The notes under the pieces were generated by a model that worked only from the letters and a program-made list of their open reading frames with translations, was not told the DNA's origin and made no database searches. Shown here one piece after another: positions 1 to 10,500 of a stretch of 53,834 nt of DNA. The DNA comes from an uncultured Clostridia bacterium (GTDB lineage: Bacteria > Bacillota > Clostridia > Oscillospirales > CAG-382), in contig CALWBE010000051.1 in NCBI GenBank assembly GCA_944375955.1, positions 1-53,834 of the forward strand, in the 5' to 3' direction. Numbering within the stretch: position 1 is the first letter of the stretch; every line of letters begins with the position of its first letter. A program made the translations under genes and the position numbers.

Positions 1-57
1 AAACAGGTCAACGGCTTTTGGGGCATTGAAGCGTTGATCTCGCCGGGGATTTTGTAA
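1..57 (+). CDS. 3' end of a truncated unknown gene
   Basis: Frame 1 is open from the window edge to a TAA at 55-57 and encodes 18 residues ending FWGIEALISPGIL. The gene starts outside the window. It reads in the same direction as the mobilization genes that follow and probably belongs to the same element. I do not recognise the family from so short a tail; a replication or accessory gene of the element is possible but only a guess. Confidence 0.4.
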   Translation, partial: KQVNGFWGIEALISPGIL

Positions 58-71
58 CTGAACTCAAATTT

Positions 72-138
72 ATCCATCCATCTATCCCATCCATCCCGAA
101 AAGGCTGTTTTTCGGATAGATGGATGGATGGATAGGAT
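72..138. repeat. Imperfect hairpin built of ATCC/GGAT tetranucleotide repeats
   Basis: The arms 72-102 and 109-138 pair over nearly their whole length, with two or three bulges, one C-A mismatch and one G-T pair, leaving a 6-base loop. The left arm is made of ATCC units and the right arm of GGAT units. The hairpin lies 14 bases after a stop codon. No clean T-run follows, so it is not an ordinary intrinsic terminator. It may be a regulatory or replication/transfer structure of the element. Confidence 0.6.
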
Positions 139-179
139 GGATGTTTTCAAGTTCAGCCGTGAAATTAACGGTATTTTGT

Positions 180-533
180 GTAAAAGGTCATTTTGACCAC
201 TTACCATATCCGCAACAGAAACCGTTATCAAGGCTATTTTCCTATGCTTCAAATCAAGCCTTGTGCAATCCGTGAAGATTTACACCGCAGGAAGTATCAA
301 AATCATCATTCGGTGATTTACGAGGCGGTAAAGCACATTCACGGAACTGTGGTGTTTCTTCCTGTTCGGTCTGCTCCCCCATAAAACAGTAAATCCGATA
401 GGGTGCTGTTATGAACAGGACTACGCAAAGCGAAATCTGAAAGGAAAACACCATCATCAAAAATGTCATTTGTCGGTGACAGAAATTCACCGCACAGAAA
501 ACCGATATCACGAATTTATGGAGGAATTTTTAT
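180..533. other. Structured non-coding region upstream of the relaxase; candidate oriT
   Basis: I see no convincing gene here. Instead there are several short inverted repeats: GGTCA/TGACC at 186-190 and 194-198 around TTT, CAAGGC/GCCTTG at 229-234 and 258-263, and CCTGTTC/GAACAGG at 361-367 and 413-419. Origins of transfer of MobV-type elements usually lie just upstream of the mob gene and carry inverted repeats, so this is the most likely place for oriT. I could not match a known nick-site consensus. Promoters for the following genes should also lie here. Confidence 0.35.
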
Positions 534-755
534 ATGAAATCGAATTTGAGAAATGAAATCAAGTCGTACATCGTGCGACAGGGTATGACCATGCAGGAGG
601 TTGTTGACCTCTTGGCAGACGAGTACGGATGGAGCGACAGTGTTTCCAATCTATCCAACAAGCTCCAGCGTGAATCGCTCCGCTATACCGAAGCGGTACA
701 GCTTGCCGATGCGCTTGGCTTTGAGATCGTATGGAGAAAGAGAGGTGATCGCTGA
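534..755 (+). CDS. Small HTH-like protein upstream of relaxase
   Basis: This 73-residue protein begins at an ATG preceded by GGAGG about 8 bases upstream. Residues of roughly 15-65 (MTMQEVVDLLADEYGW ... NLSNKLQRESLRYTEAVQLADALG) have the helix pattern of a lambda-repressor/XRE-like helix-turn-helix, and the C-terminus is basic (WRKRGDR). Its TGA overlaps the relaxase ATG (TGATG at 753-757), so the two are translationally coupled. A likely role is transcriptional control of the mob operon or help at oriT. The fold assignment is inference from pattern; no specific family name is claimed. Confidence 0.7.
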   Translation: MKSNLRNEIKSYIVRQGMTMQEVVDLLADEYGWSDSVSNLSNKLQRESLRYTEAVQLADALGFEIVWRKRGDR

Positions 756-1735
756 TGGCAGTACCGCAGTATGCAATTTTACGCTTTGCCAAGTACAAGG
801 GACCGGAAATCAGCGGCATTGAAGCGCATAACGAGCGCACCAAGGAGAAATACGCAAGCAATCCCGACATCGACCCTACCCGTACACACCTTAACTTCCA
901 CCTTATCAAGCCGGAGAGAAAGTACCGAGCAGAATCCGAACGTCAGATCAAAGAAGCAGGCTGCCGCACACGCTCCGACAGCATTCGTGTGGTGGAAGCT
1001 CTTGTTACTGCTTCGCCGGAGTTCTTCAAGGGCAAGAAAAAGGCTGACATGAAAGCATACTTTCAAGAAGCGGTGGACTTTATCAAGCAGCATCAGTCTC
1101 CCGAAACGATTATATCCGCTGTGGTGCATCTGGACGAGAAAAATCCCCATATGCACCTTTGTTTTGTCCCTCTGACCGAGGATAAAAGGCTTTGTGCCAA
1201 AGAGATCGTGGGCAACAGGAAGAAGCTGATAGAGTGGCAGGACAAGTTTTGGGAACACATGGTAAAGAAATATCCCGATCTGGAGCGTGGCGAGAGTGCC
1301 AGCGAGACCGGGCGTGACCACATTCCCACAAGGGTATTCAAACAGATGGCACGACTGAACAAGCAGCATGACAAGCTGGTGGAACTGCTCTCCGGTGTGA
1401 AGTTTACGAATTACAAGGAACGCTCCGCACAGATTGTTGCTTTCTTGGAGAAGTATATCCCCGATGTTGCCGCCATGGAAACGCAGATGAAGAAATATGA
1501 AAAGTTCTTCAAGACCGCAGATGGCAAGCAGAAAGCATTGGAAAAGAAAAATGACGAGCTTACGGAAGCTCTGGAAAAGAGCGAACAGCAGAGTACGCTC
1601 AAAAAGTTGCAGGAAGCCAGATTGCAGAGTGACTACGAAAGAGCGAAAGCGATTCTTGATCGTATTCCACCGGAGATCATTCGAGCATATACGCATCGTG
1701 ACAGCAAAACGCAGGAGGTACGCCATTATAGATAA
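755..1735 (+). CDS. MobV/Pre-family plasmid recombination protein (relaxase)
   Basis: The protein has 326 residues. The MobV hallmarks are present: the early segment with HNERTKEKYASNPDID and THLNFHL (residues about 25-52), and the metal-binding signature HLDEKNPHMHL near residues 127-137. Relaxases of this class nick oriT and lead single-stranded DNA into a conjugation channel supplied by another element. The C-terminal third (about 235-310) is rich in Lys, Glu and Gln and likely forms a coiled coil. The start overlaps the preceding stop, which supports coupled translation. Conjugation-channel genes are absent from the window, so the element is probably mobilizable rather than self-transmissible. 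Confidence 0.9.
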   Translation: MAVPQYAILRFAKYKGPEISGIEAHNERTKEKYASNPDIDPTRTHLNFHLIKPERKYRAESERQIKEAGCRTRSDSIRVVEALVTASPEFFKGKKKADMKAYFQEAVDFIKQHQSPETIISAVVHLDEKNPHMHLCFVPLTEDKRLCAKEIVGNRKKLIEWQDKFWEHMVKKYPDLERGESASETGRDHIPTRVFKQMARLNKQHDKLVELLSGVKFTNYKERSAQIVAFLEKYIPDVAAMETQMKKYEKFFKTADGKQKALEKKNDELTEALEKSEQQSTLKKLQEARLQSDYERAKAILDRIPPEIIRAYTHRDSKTQEVRHYR

Positions 1736-1919
1736 TAGAAAAAAGGATGAATGGAGCGGCTTTGCCGATTTACTTGCTAACTTAATAGAGAAATATGCGG
1801 CGGTTCTGGATATTGATAATCTTCCAGAGCCGCCGATTTGTTTGGACAGCAACGAAAAAGAAAATGTAAACAATTCCAAACTTTTTGCGGAATCTATTGA
1901 AAAAACGGACGTTGCATGA
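1725..1919 (+). CDS. Small conserved-looking protein after relaxase, probable ATT start
   Basis: A frame of 64 residues runs from ATT at 1725 to TGA at 1919 and reads (M)IDNRKKDEWSGFADLLANLIEKYA... . No ATG lies near its beginning. A perfect AGGAGG at 1713-1718 sits 6 bases before the ATT, and the frame overlaps the relaxase end by 11 bases, as in a coupled operon. ATA at 1728 is another possible start. The composition (amphipathic helix, acidic tail) is protein-like. Function unknown; an accessory factor for mobilization is a guess from position. Confidence 0.6.
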   Translation: MIDNRKKDEWSGFADLLANLIEKYAAVLDIDNLPEPPICLDSNEKENVNNSKLFAESIEKTDVA

Positions 1920-1946
1920 TATAATATGCGTGTGATGAGTGTCCAA

Positions 1947-1976
1947 ACCTACTCTGAGAGTGATTTCGGAGTAGGT
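1947..1976. promoter_or_regulatory. Inverted repeat before the serine recombinase
   Basis: ACCTACTC (1947-1954) and GAGTAGGT (1969-1976) are perfect 8-base arms around a 14-base loop. It lies between the small protein and the recombinase start. No T-run follows, so a regulatory hairpin or a protein-binding site is more likely than a terminator. Confidence 0.45.
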
Positions 1977-2022
1977 GTTACATAACGGTGCTGTCTATGG
2001 CGGCACGAATGAGGATAACGAT

Positions 2023-3702
2023 ATGAAAAAAGACAAGATAAAAGTATATATTTACACGAGAGTATCCACCACGATACAGGTGGACGGATACTCTCTGGAT
2101 GCTCAGAAAGCCAGAATGAAAGCATTTGCCGAGTACAATGACTATGAAATTGTCGGTGAGTATGAGGATGCCGGTAAATCCGGTAAGTCCATCGAGGGCA
2201 GATTAGAGTTCAACCGCATGATGGAGGACATCAAATCCGGCAAAGACGGTGTTTCCTATGTGCTGGTGTTCAAACTCTCCCGATTCGGCAGAAATGCGGC
2301 GGATGTACTGTCCACTCTGCAAGTTATGCAGGATTTCGGTGTCAATCTGATCTGCGTTGAGGACGGTATTGATTCCTCCAAGGACGCAGGAAAGCTGATG
2401 ATCTCCGTTCTGTCAGCGGTTGCCGAGATCGAGCGTGAGAACATCCGTGTTCAGACGATGGAGGGCAGAATCCAGAAAGCCCGTGAGGGTAAATGGAACG
2501 GCGGTTTTGCTCCCTACGGATATACCCTTGAAAAAGGCAAGCTGTATGTGAATGAGGAAGAAGCCGAAGCAATCCGCATTATCTTTGATAAGTATGTGCA
2601 TACCGACATGGGCGCAAACGGTCTTGCCCGATACCTTGCCAATCATGGCATCGGTAAAATCCAAAGGCAGAACGGCAAGAATCCTCTGTTTGATGCGGCG
2701 CTTATCCGCAGGATACTGAAAAATCCTGTTTACTGCGGCAAGATCGCCTATGGCAGACGCAGGACGGAAAAGGTGCATGGCACAAGAAACGATTACCGTC
2801 CTATTGAACAGGACAACCACCTGCTGGTCGCTGGTCTGCACGAAGCACTTGTTTCCAAAGAACTCTGGCATGATGCACAGGTGAAATTGGTTGCCCAGGC
2901 AAAGAAATACGAGAAGGTCAACCATGGTAAGGATAACAAGGTGCATCTGCTGACAGGCTTGCTCAAATGCCCGATCTGCGGAGCCGGTATGTACGGCAAT
3001 AAGAGTGTCAAGCACAAGGCAGACGGCACGAAGTACAAGGATTTCTACTACTACGGCTGCAAACACCGCACCATGACCCGTGGTCACAAGTGCGACTATA
3101 AGAAGCAAATCCACGAAGAACTCTTGGAAACCGCTGTCGCAGAGGTGATTACCAAGTTGGTCAGCAATCCGAAGTTTGCCGCTTTGATGCAGCAGAAAAT
3201 CAGCATGAAAGTGGATACCTCCGCTATCGAGCAGGAGATCGCCAACTACGAAAAGCAGCTTCGCCAGAGCTATTCTATCAAGTCCAGATTGATAGAGGAA
3301 ATTGACACCCTTGACCCCGATGATAAACACTACATCAAGCGTAAGGCAGACCTTGATGATCGCCTTTACAAGATGTATGATAAGATCGAGGATACGGAAT
3401 CTCTACTGATCGAAGCCAGAGCAAAGAAAACGGCAATCGAAGCTGAAAAGCTGACTGCCGACAATATCTACAAAGTATTGATTTACTTTGACAAGCTGTA
3501 CGCCGTGATGGATGAACAGGAACGCCGACAGCTTATGGAGTCGCTGATCTCCGAAATCCATATCTTTGAGGAACGCAAGCCGAACGGACAATGGCTGAAA
3601 TCCATCAAGTTCAAGCTGCCGATCATAGAGGAAGATATGGAAATTAGTTTGGACAACGATACACAAGTCGAGACAGTTGTTCGGCTTGTACGGAAAACAT
3701 GA
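2023..3702 (+). CDS. Large serine recombinase (site-specific integrase/transposase)
   Basis: I chose the ATG at 2023 because GAGG lies 8 bases upstream and the protein then starts MKKDKIKVYIYTRVST; an in-frame GTG at 1975 lies inside an inverted repeat and has no ribosome site. The product is 559 residues. The N-terminal resolvase domain carries YTRVST with the catalytic serine and the SRFGRNAADV helix. A Recombinase domain follows (GKWNGGFAPYGY onward), then a zinc-ribbon with CPICGAGM and GCKHR...HKC, then a coiled coil and C-terminal tail. Such enzymes (TnpX/phiC31-like) excise and integrate elements by recombination at short att sites. The gene is the last one of the element, a usual place beside an att end. 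Confidence 0.95.
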   Translation: MKKDKIKVYIYTRVSTTIQVDGYSLDAQKARMKAFAEYNDYEIVGEYEDAGKSGKSIEGRLEFNRMMEDIKSGKDGVSYVLVFKLSRFGRNAADVLSTLQVMQDFGVNLICVEDGIDSSKDAGKLMISVLSAVAEIERENIRVQTMEGRIQKAREGKWNGGFAPYGYTLEKGKLYVNEEEAEAIRIIFDKYVHTDMGANGLARYLANHGIGKIQRQNGKNPLFDAALIRRILKNPVYCGKIAYGRRRTEKVHGTRNDYRPIEQDNHLLVAGLHEALVSKELWHDAQVKLVAQAKKYEKVNHGKDNKVHLLTGLLKCPICGAGMYGNKSVKHKADGTKYKDFYYYGCKHRTMTRGHKCDYKKQIHEELLETAVAEVITKLVSNPKFAALMQQKISMKVDTSAIEQEIANYEKQLRQSYSIKSRLIEEIDTLDPDDKHYIKRKADLDDRLYKMYDKIEDTESLLIEARAKKTAIEAEKLTADNIYKVLIYFDKLYAVMDEQERRQLMESLISEIHIFEERKPNGQWLKSIKFKLPIIEEDMEISLDNDTQVETVVRLVRKT

Positions 3703-3783
3703 ACTGTTTTAATGTATGCAGTTCGAGTACAAATTTACGTATAAAATTAACTTCATCTGTAAAAAAGAAATTATTCTCACATA
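3701..3783. other. Probable right end (att site) of the mobile element
   Basis: Base composition drops abruptly to AT-rich after the recombinase stop. An inverted repeat GAACTG/CAGTTC (3701-3706, 3719-3724) overlaps that stop. Large serine recombinases recombine at sites of about 50 bp with a dinucleotide core, and the att end commonly lies directly beside the recombinase gene. The exact crossover cannot be placed without the left end or an empty-site relative. Confidence 0.4.
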
Positions 3784-3810
3784 ATGGTAGAAAAAAGGAG
3801 AAGAAAGCAA

Positions 3811-4335
3811 ATGCTTAAGCTTTTAAATAAAGAAAACTTTGACGAGGTTTTTAACATAATGCAGGAAAGTTTTCCTGAAGATGAGCGCAGAAGTTATGAC
3901 GAGCAGAAAAAGCTGCTTGAAAAGTCTTATTATAATATTTATATATTAAAAGATGATAAAGATTGCTCGATAAAAGGATTTGTTGCAATATACGATTTTG
4001 AAAAATTTGTTTTTTTAGAACATTTTGCAGTAAGTACAAGCTTCAGAAATCAAGGGCTCGGAGCTAAAATTTTAAATGAACTGCTAACAGCTATGCAAAG
4101 ACTAATTTGTCTTGAGGTAGAACTTCCAAATACTGAAAATGCTGCAAGAAGAATCGGTTTTTATAAAAGGAACGGTTTCTTTCTTAACAACGGTCCATAT
4201 GTTCAGCCCGCACTCGGCAAAGGCAAAAATCCGCTGCCGATGAAAATAATGTCTTCAGGCAGAGAGCTTTCTTCATCTGAATTCGAATTTGTAAAAACCA
4301 CGCTGTATAAAAAAGTTTACGGATATACAGAATAG
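3811..4335 (+). CDS. GNAT-family N-acetyltransferase
   Basis: The protein has 174 residues from ATG 3811, which has AGGAG at 3796-3800; an in-frame ATG at 3784 has no ribosome site. The acetyl-CoA-binding signature RNQGLGAKILNEL is seen near residues 80-92, followed by the family's beta-bulge and a NAARRIGFYKRNGF segment typical of the last GNAT motif. It would transfer an acetyl group from acetyl-CoA to an unknown amine. It is the first chromosomal gene after the element end, so its original promoter or first codons may have been displaced by the insertion. Confidence 0.85.
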   Translation: MLKLLNKENFDEVFNIMQESFPEDERRSYDEQKKLLEKSYYNIYILKDDKDCSIKGFVAIYDFEKFVFLEHFAVSTSFRNQGLGAKILNELLTAMQRLICLEVELPNTENAARRIGFYKRNGFFLNNGPYVQPALGKGKNPLPMKIMSSGRELSSSEFEFVKTTLYKKVYGYTE

Positions 4336-4478
4336 AAAACTTTTTTAGATAACAAATAAAAATCTATTTGCAAACAAAAACAGACTTAAGTCAAATAAAT
4401 AAAAATCCGACAATACGAAAAGTATGCAACCATCAATTCTTATAGTTTCATTTTTTATAAAAATATATTTTAACACAT

Positions 4479-4522
4479 AAATACGCGGCGGAAAGAAAAT
4501 AAATTCTTTCCGCCGCGTATTT
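4479..4522. terminator. Bidirectional terminator
   Basis: A 19-bp perfect stem (4479-4497 with 4504-4522; core TACGCGGCGGAAAGAA) has a 6-base loop and A/T-rich flanks on both sides. It lies between converging genes and can serve both. Confidence 0.85.
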
Positions 4523-4547
4523 GTTATTTAACAGAATAGCATGTTAA

Positions 4548-7500
4548 TTATCTTCCTGCTATTTCTGTAAGCCATTGAATCTGTTCAGGAGTAAGGCTTT
4601 CGCTTTCATTATCCAAAGCCAATCCTGCGATTTCAGCAAGATTTGCGGCATACTGTTCGCCGTAAACCGTGTGTTGGATTCCCTGCGCGTCAAGATATGT
4701 TATATAAGGAACTACTGTATAGTCTCTGCTGTAATTTTGAGAAACAATACCAGTGATGCAGACTGTGTACATAATTTCAGAGTCTGTTTCATTAAATATC
4801 TTGACTGCCGGAACTATTCCGGCGTCCTGTGTATCCTTCGTAAGATCTCCGGTAAGGAGGTCGGAAGGAAGTACTACAAAGCCATAGCCCACTCCGGTAT
4901 CGGAAGAATCGTCAGGAACAACAGCTTCGTCAATTGCGATAAGAGCATTTCTCACATCCGATGTAAATTTATTTACAAATCTGAGATCCGCACTGTCCGA
5001 GAGTCTGACTTGAGCGCCGAGAACACCAAAATCAAAGTTTCCGGACTCAACATCCGTTGAGAAGTCATAATACTTAGCTGTTATCTTTGTACCTGCCGTA
5101 AGCATGCTGCCATCTTCAACTGCTGTATCGTCGTCATAGTACCAGCCCAGGAACAGGCCGCCTGCCTTTTCCGGGGAAGGATATGCCGTGAAATCAACAA
5201 TACCTTCCTGCTCTACTGTAACAGTATAGTCATCTGCTACAGTTACAGGGTTTCTGCCGATAGATACAAGATAACCTTCGCCCTCAAACGTAATGTCTAT
5301 ATAACCGTCAGCCGAAGTATTTGCTGTAAGATCATAAAGACCATCAGAATTCTTTTCAAGTTTTACACCGTTGGCATAAGGCATAAGACCTTCAATATCA
5401 GATGTCAGTTCAAATCCGAGTCTTGCGCCGGCAGTTCCCTGCGCATATACCGGTTTTGCCGAACCTCCGCTAACTCTGATCTTGTAGTCTGCTGCAGAAC
5501 CTTCAGCGATAGAAACGCCGGTATTAAGCTCGTAATTGTTAATAATGTAAATTTCATCGCCGCCAACATTTATTCCAGAACCGCTCTTGCCGAGAGTCAG
5601 TGAAGAAATATTGTCATCAGCGTCTATATTTTTATTATTTACAATAACCACGTTATCGCCGCCGCAAACATAAGGCGTGATATCTGTAATTGCTTCGGTG
5701 TTTTTACGATGTCCTGATATAATGCTTCTGCCTTCAAAATTACCGCCGTTTACAGTGAAGATAATATTACCGAGCACTTTATCAAGCATCAAAGAGCCGA
5801 GATATATATTATTATTATAAGTACCGCCGTTAAAAGTATAGAAAACATTGCCGTTCAAAACATGTTTGCTTGCAGTTGCCGCTCCGTTTCCGTTCCTTGC
5901 GCCTCCGAAAACTTCATTGAATACGCCGTCATTAAAGATCGATTCAACATCACCGGTAATGGTAGCTCCGGAATCGTAGCTGCCTCCGCTCGTCACGTAT
6001 GAGAATACTCCGCCGTTAAATACATATTTTCCGCCTGTTGAAGTCCACGGTCCGCCTACATAAATATTTCGTGTTCCGTTCGCCTTAACCGCTATATTTT
6101 CACCGAATGTCATTGTATATCCGTCAGATACCGAAAGGAAGAATTCATCGCTCGGAGCATTCAGCGTAATATAATCAAATGTTATGTCGCCTTTGCTGAA
6201 ATTCTTAACGGTGCTGAGTACGGATATTGAGTTTTCTGAAATGTTGTCATTTATACCCCTTACAAGAACAGCGCCTCTTGAGCTGTTATTTGTCTCATAG
6301 AAGGTATTGCCGTCTATGCTTCCGGTAACATTTCCTTCAACATATAATGTTCCGCCTTCTGAGGATGTTATCTCATCCATACCTTTTGCAAATGTGTTGT
6401 TTGCGATAACATCTTCCATACCGTCATTATCAGCGTCTGCATATCCGTCTTCACTTACGAAAGAACGGTTATCAAGAGTGTTTTTCCACATAGCACGGAA
6501 ACTCATCGATTCTCCTGACGCCGTAATTGTCTGATTTTCATCATAAAGTGACGAACCGTTATACCATCCGGCAAATGTATAGCCGGATCTTGTAAACTTA
6601 TTTGCCGGGAGTTCTATATTAGTTCCAGAAATAACAGGAGAAATGGAAGGAGCTTCTCCCGAAGCATCTGAAGCTCCGGATTCAAATGAGAAACTGCAAA
6701 GACTGTAACCTATATAATATGTACCGGGTGTATTCAATGTATAAAGATTGCCAGGAGTTTTTTCAGTAAGCTCACCGTTTATATACAATGTTTCGCTGTC
6801 TGTAATAATTTCAAATACTCCTGAGGTTTCTGTTGCGTCAACATATCCTCCGGCGTCAGAAATTACAGTTATAATTCCAGCCTCTGGCGTTCCGAGTCCC
6901 GAAACATCCGGAACCTCCAGTCCGTTGTTGACAACTATCTGAACCGGAGCATCATAAACTACCGTACATGAACCTTTTGTAATACCGGATACTTTTCCTC
7001 CGTTCAATACAAGACTTGGAGAATTAGTCCAGGTAACAGGTCCGTTATGGCCGGAGTATCCGTCAGGTCCGAACTGAAGCGATTGTACTTCTCCTCCGTT
7101 TACCGTAACTTTTGCGCCTTCAGAAATATCAGGTTCGGTTGCCGATGTATTATAAAATGATCCTGCATAAATTCTTCTTACGATTCCGCCGTCGATTTCA
7201 ATATAATGATAAGGAGTATTGTTGTTTTCTTTTCCTGCGTGTATAGCGGGGTAGTATACTTTTCCGTCATCTGCAGGCAGAAACTCTATGCCTTCTCCGA
7301 TAATTATATCATTGGCATTGACAGAGATATGGGTATTACCGCCCGGAACTTTTAATCTTATATTCTCGAATTTTGAAGGTCCGTTGGGTTTCAGATACTG
7401 GCTTTCTAATACTAAAAGACCGTCGTCCTCTGATGAGAACGTAATCATTCCGGTATGAGCCTGCATATTAGTATAACCGGGTCCTATATATTCGTTGAGG

Positions 7501-10500
7501 AATACTATTGTGAAATCTCTTGATTCTCCGCCTACTTTTATTGCTTCATCAATCGATTTAACAGGTGAGCTTTTAATAAGTCCTGTTCCACTGACGCTTA
7601 CCGAACTGTCGACATAAACTTTATCTAACTCGTCCTGTGATCTCCACTGAGCCACAAAAGTTACACCGGTCATTCCCAAAGGATAAACATCTCCGGGAAT
7701 ATATATTTTCTCATCTCCGTCTGTCTTCCATCCTGTAAAGTAATATCCGTCTTTAGTAAATGTACAGGAGGGCATACTGAATGCACTGTTCTGTTTTGCA
7801 ACCATATTTACAGTGTTGTCTGCCCCGTCAGAGAAAATTATATCTATGCTGTCAGCAGATTTAAAATTAATATTCTTTGTAACGCCCGCCTCAGGTTCTA
7901 TCGTGTAAAATCCGTTTTCATTTATCATTATCATCTCATCGCCGAGATAAGGGGTAGATCCCTCTTCGTCAGGAACAAGATCAAAACCTATAAGCTGATT
8001 CGAACTATCAAATTTAGGCGTCGCTTTTCCTCCGTTTACAAGCAGCTGATAATCTGCCATACATGCGGATGCGATAGATGCTCCGGTATCCGAAGAAAGC
8101 TCGCTGTTATTAATTATAACAAACTTTTTGCAGTCAGAATTATATATTCCGCTGTTCAAATTTTTTCCTAATGAAAGATTGCTTATGCTTCCGCCGGATT
8201 CATTTATTTCTTTATTGTTTATAATAATGATCTGGCTTCCGTTTATGGTAAGATTTCTTGCTTCAGTAGCAGTGAATGCCTGCCTATTTCCGAAATCTAT
8301 AGAAGAGCCGCTTGCAAACGTACCGCCGTTTACAATATACCACAGATTTCCGTTAAGAACAGCGCTTGTTGTAGATGAAGCAAGGCTTCCGGATATTTCT
8401 CCTCCGTATATATTGTAGTATATATCGCCGTTTACAGTCTGTACTCCTGAACCTGCTCCGTTTCTGGATATGCCTGCGATACCTGATACTTTTCCTCCGT
8501 ATATATTATAAATAGTATCTCCGGTTATTGTAAATGTTGAGCCATATCCTCCGGCTGCAGCAAAGTCAAGCAGTTTTCCGGAATAAACATCAACAATATT
8601 AGGTTTTCCGCTTGCAGCAGACGATGCTGCCGGACGAACTGCGTTTTCTACTGAAAATCCTTCGCCTAAAATAAGCTTATGACCGCTTGTATATGACCAG
8701 TATTCATCATTGTGACCGACCATCGTAATATTTTTAAGCTCGAGATCTCCTCTAAGGACCGCAATTGAAATATTAGTAAGCTTTGCGCTGTCGTCAAGGC
8801 CTTCGACAGTTATCTTCTTTCTGTCAATTGTTCCGTCCGACCATGAAGCCTCACCTTTGACTTTTATTGTTCCTCCGACAGGAGAAAGTGCATTTACGGC
8901 TTCACTTATAGTGCTGTATGTATTATATACTTTGCCGTCAACCGTAATCGTGCTTTCATTTGCCGAAACATAAGCTGTCTGGCTGCCGTCATTTATCATG
9001 CTTTGTGTTCCGTCAGCATTATAAATATAGGGCATAGAAGTATAGTATGTGATACTGTTGAGATAATGAGTCTCTCCGTTTGTCACTGTGTTTGCAGGAA
9101 TCTGTCCAAACGGATAGTGTCTTGCCTGATAAAGGAAATATCCGGGATAGTATTCCGCAGCTGCCTCTGCAAATTCGGTAAAGTCAAAATATTGAGTTAC
9201 CCATTTATCAGAAACAACAGGCGCGGCTTTTATCGATATCTCGTTCGGGAAATGTTCAGTTCCGGTTAGCCATCCGGATCCGGCGCCTTCGCTGTTTTTC
9301 AGCTGATTCAGCGCCATAACTATATTCTGAACTTTTCCGGCGTCATTGTTTTCAAGATAATAAGTTATACCGATAAATTTATTTTGAGGAAATGTTATTT
9401 TTGTGTCATAGGTATTATAGTTGAAATTGTCGACGTCAGCACTTCCGCCCGATGACGTATCCGGGGTAACGATCTTTCCTTTAAGGCCGTCCTTCTCTAC
9501 TATAGCTCCCAATACCGCACTGTTTTCAGCTGTAAATTTTTCAGCGTCTATAACAATGGGAGGAAGATTTGTTTCAGGCGCAGCTGCGGGAGAAATAGTA
9601 TCTGTTTCTCCGTCTATGTATATATAGTAAAGATTTCCGTCACAGCCTGACGCACCGTTTTGCAGTATACATTCGACAAGCCATTCCTCGTTGTCAAGAC
9701 CTGTCATAAGTTCTCCCGGGAAAGGAAGTCCGCCGTTGTAATTTTTAACAAGAGATACTGATCCTTCATATTGCTTTTCGGGATCGGCTGTACTTGTAAT
9801 AGTGTAATTTATTGTACCGCTTGATGGTTTTCCGAAATTGAAAAATCCAACTGCGGTACCGGTAAATTTAAAAGCGAAAGACGCTCCGGTAAGGTTTGTT
9901 GATATTTTTCCGTTGCTGCTTGAGAGACTGCTCTCTCCCGCCTTTGTACTGAGAGTCCAGCCGTGAAGATCAGCCTGCGTGAAGCCCGCATCCTTAAAGC
10001 TTATATATCTGCCGTTTTCCTTAAGATTTTTATCATTGCCTTTAGCGGAAGCATATGACGGAGTGCTTTCAAGATCTACAGAAACAGCGGCAGCTGTATG
10101 AGACGTATTTTCGCCGAGCTGCTGCTCAAGGTAATCTGTAATGGTATTAGCGTATATCTGATATCCAGCATCTCCCGGATGGCATGCGTCCGTTATATAC
10201 TGTCTCCATATAGAAGAAGCATCCGAAGAATCAGAAGCAGAAAACGTTTTTCCTGCGGCAACATATTCGTCATTGATAACTTTTATAAGAGCTTTTCCTA
10301 CATCTATCTGCGGAAGTCCGTAATGTGCGGCAACCGCTCTCTGAGCAGCAAAATACTCGCTGTCCTCATTGCCGTTCTTATTTATTACACTATAGGCAAT
10401 GTTATTGTCCATAGTAAACACCGTAATGATGTTTATTTTTGGATTAGCCTTATATGCCTGACGAATAATAGACTCATAATTTATTGCTGTTTTTTCTCCG

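Noticed and set aside
254..511. Short minus-strand open frame in the region before the HTH gene
   Set aside because: No ribosome site, no family and many inverted repeats; the region looks non-coding.
779..1879. Long open frame on the minus strand opposite the relaxase
   Set aside because: It mirrors the relaxase codons, has no ribosome site and encodes a hydrophobic low-complexity product; the plus-strand gene has clear motifs.
2413..3330. Long open frame opposite the serine recombinase
   Set aside because: Shadow of the recombinase gene on the other strand with no recognisable domain.
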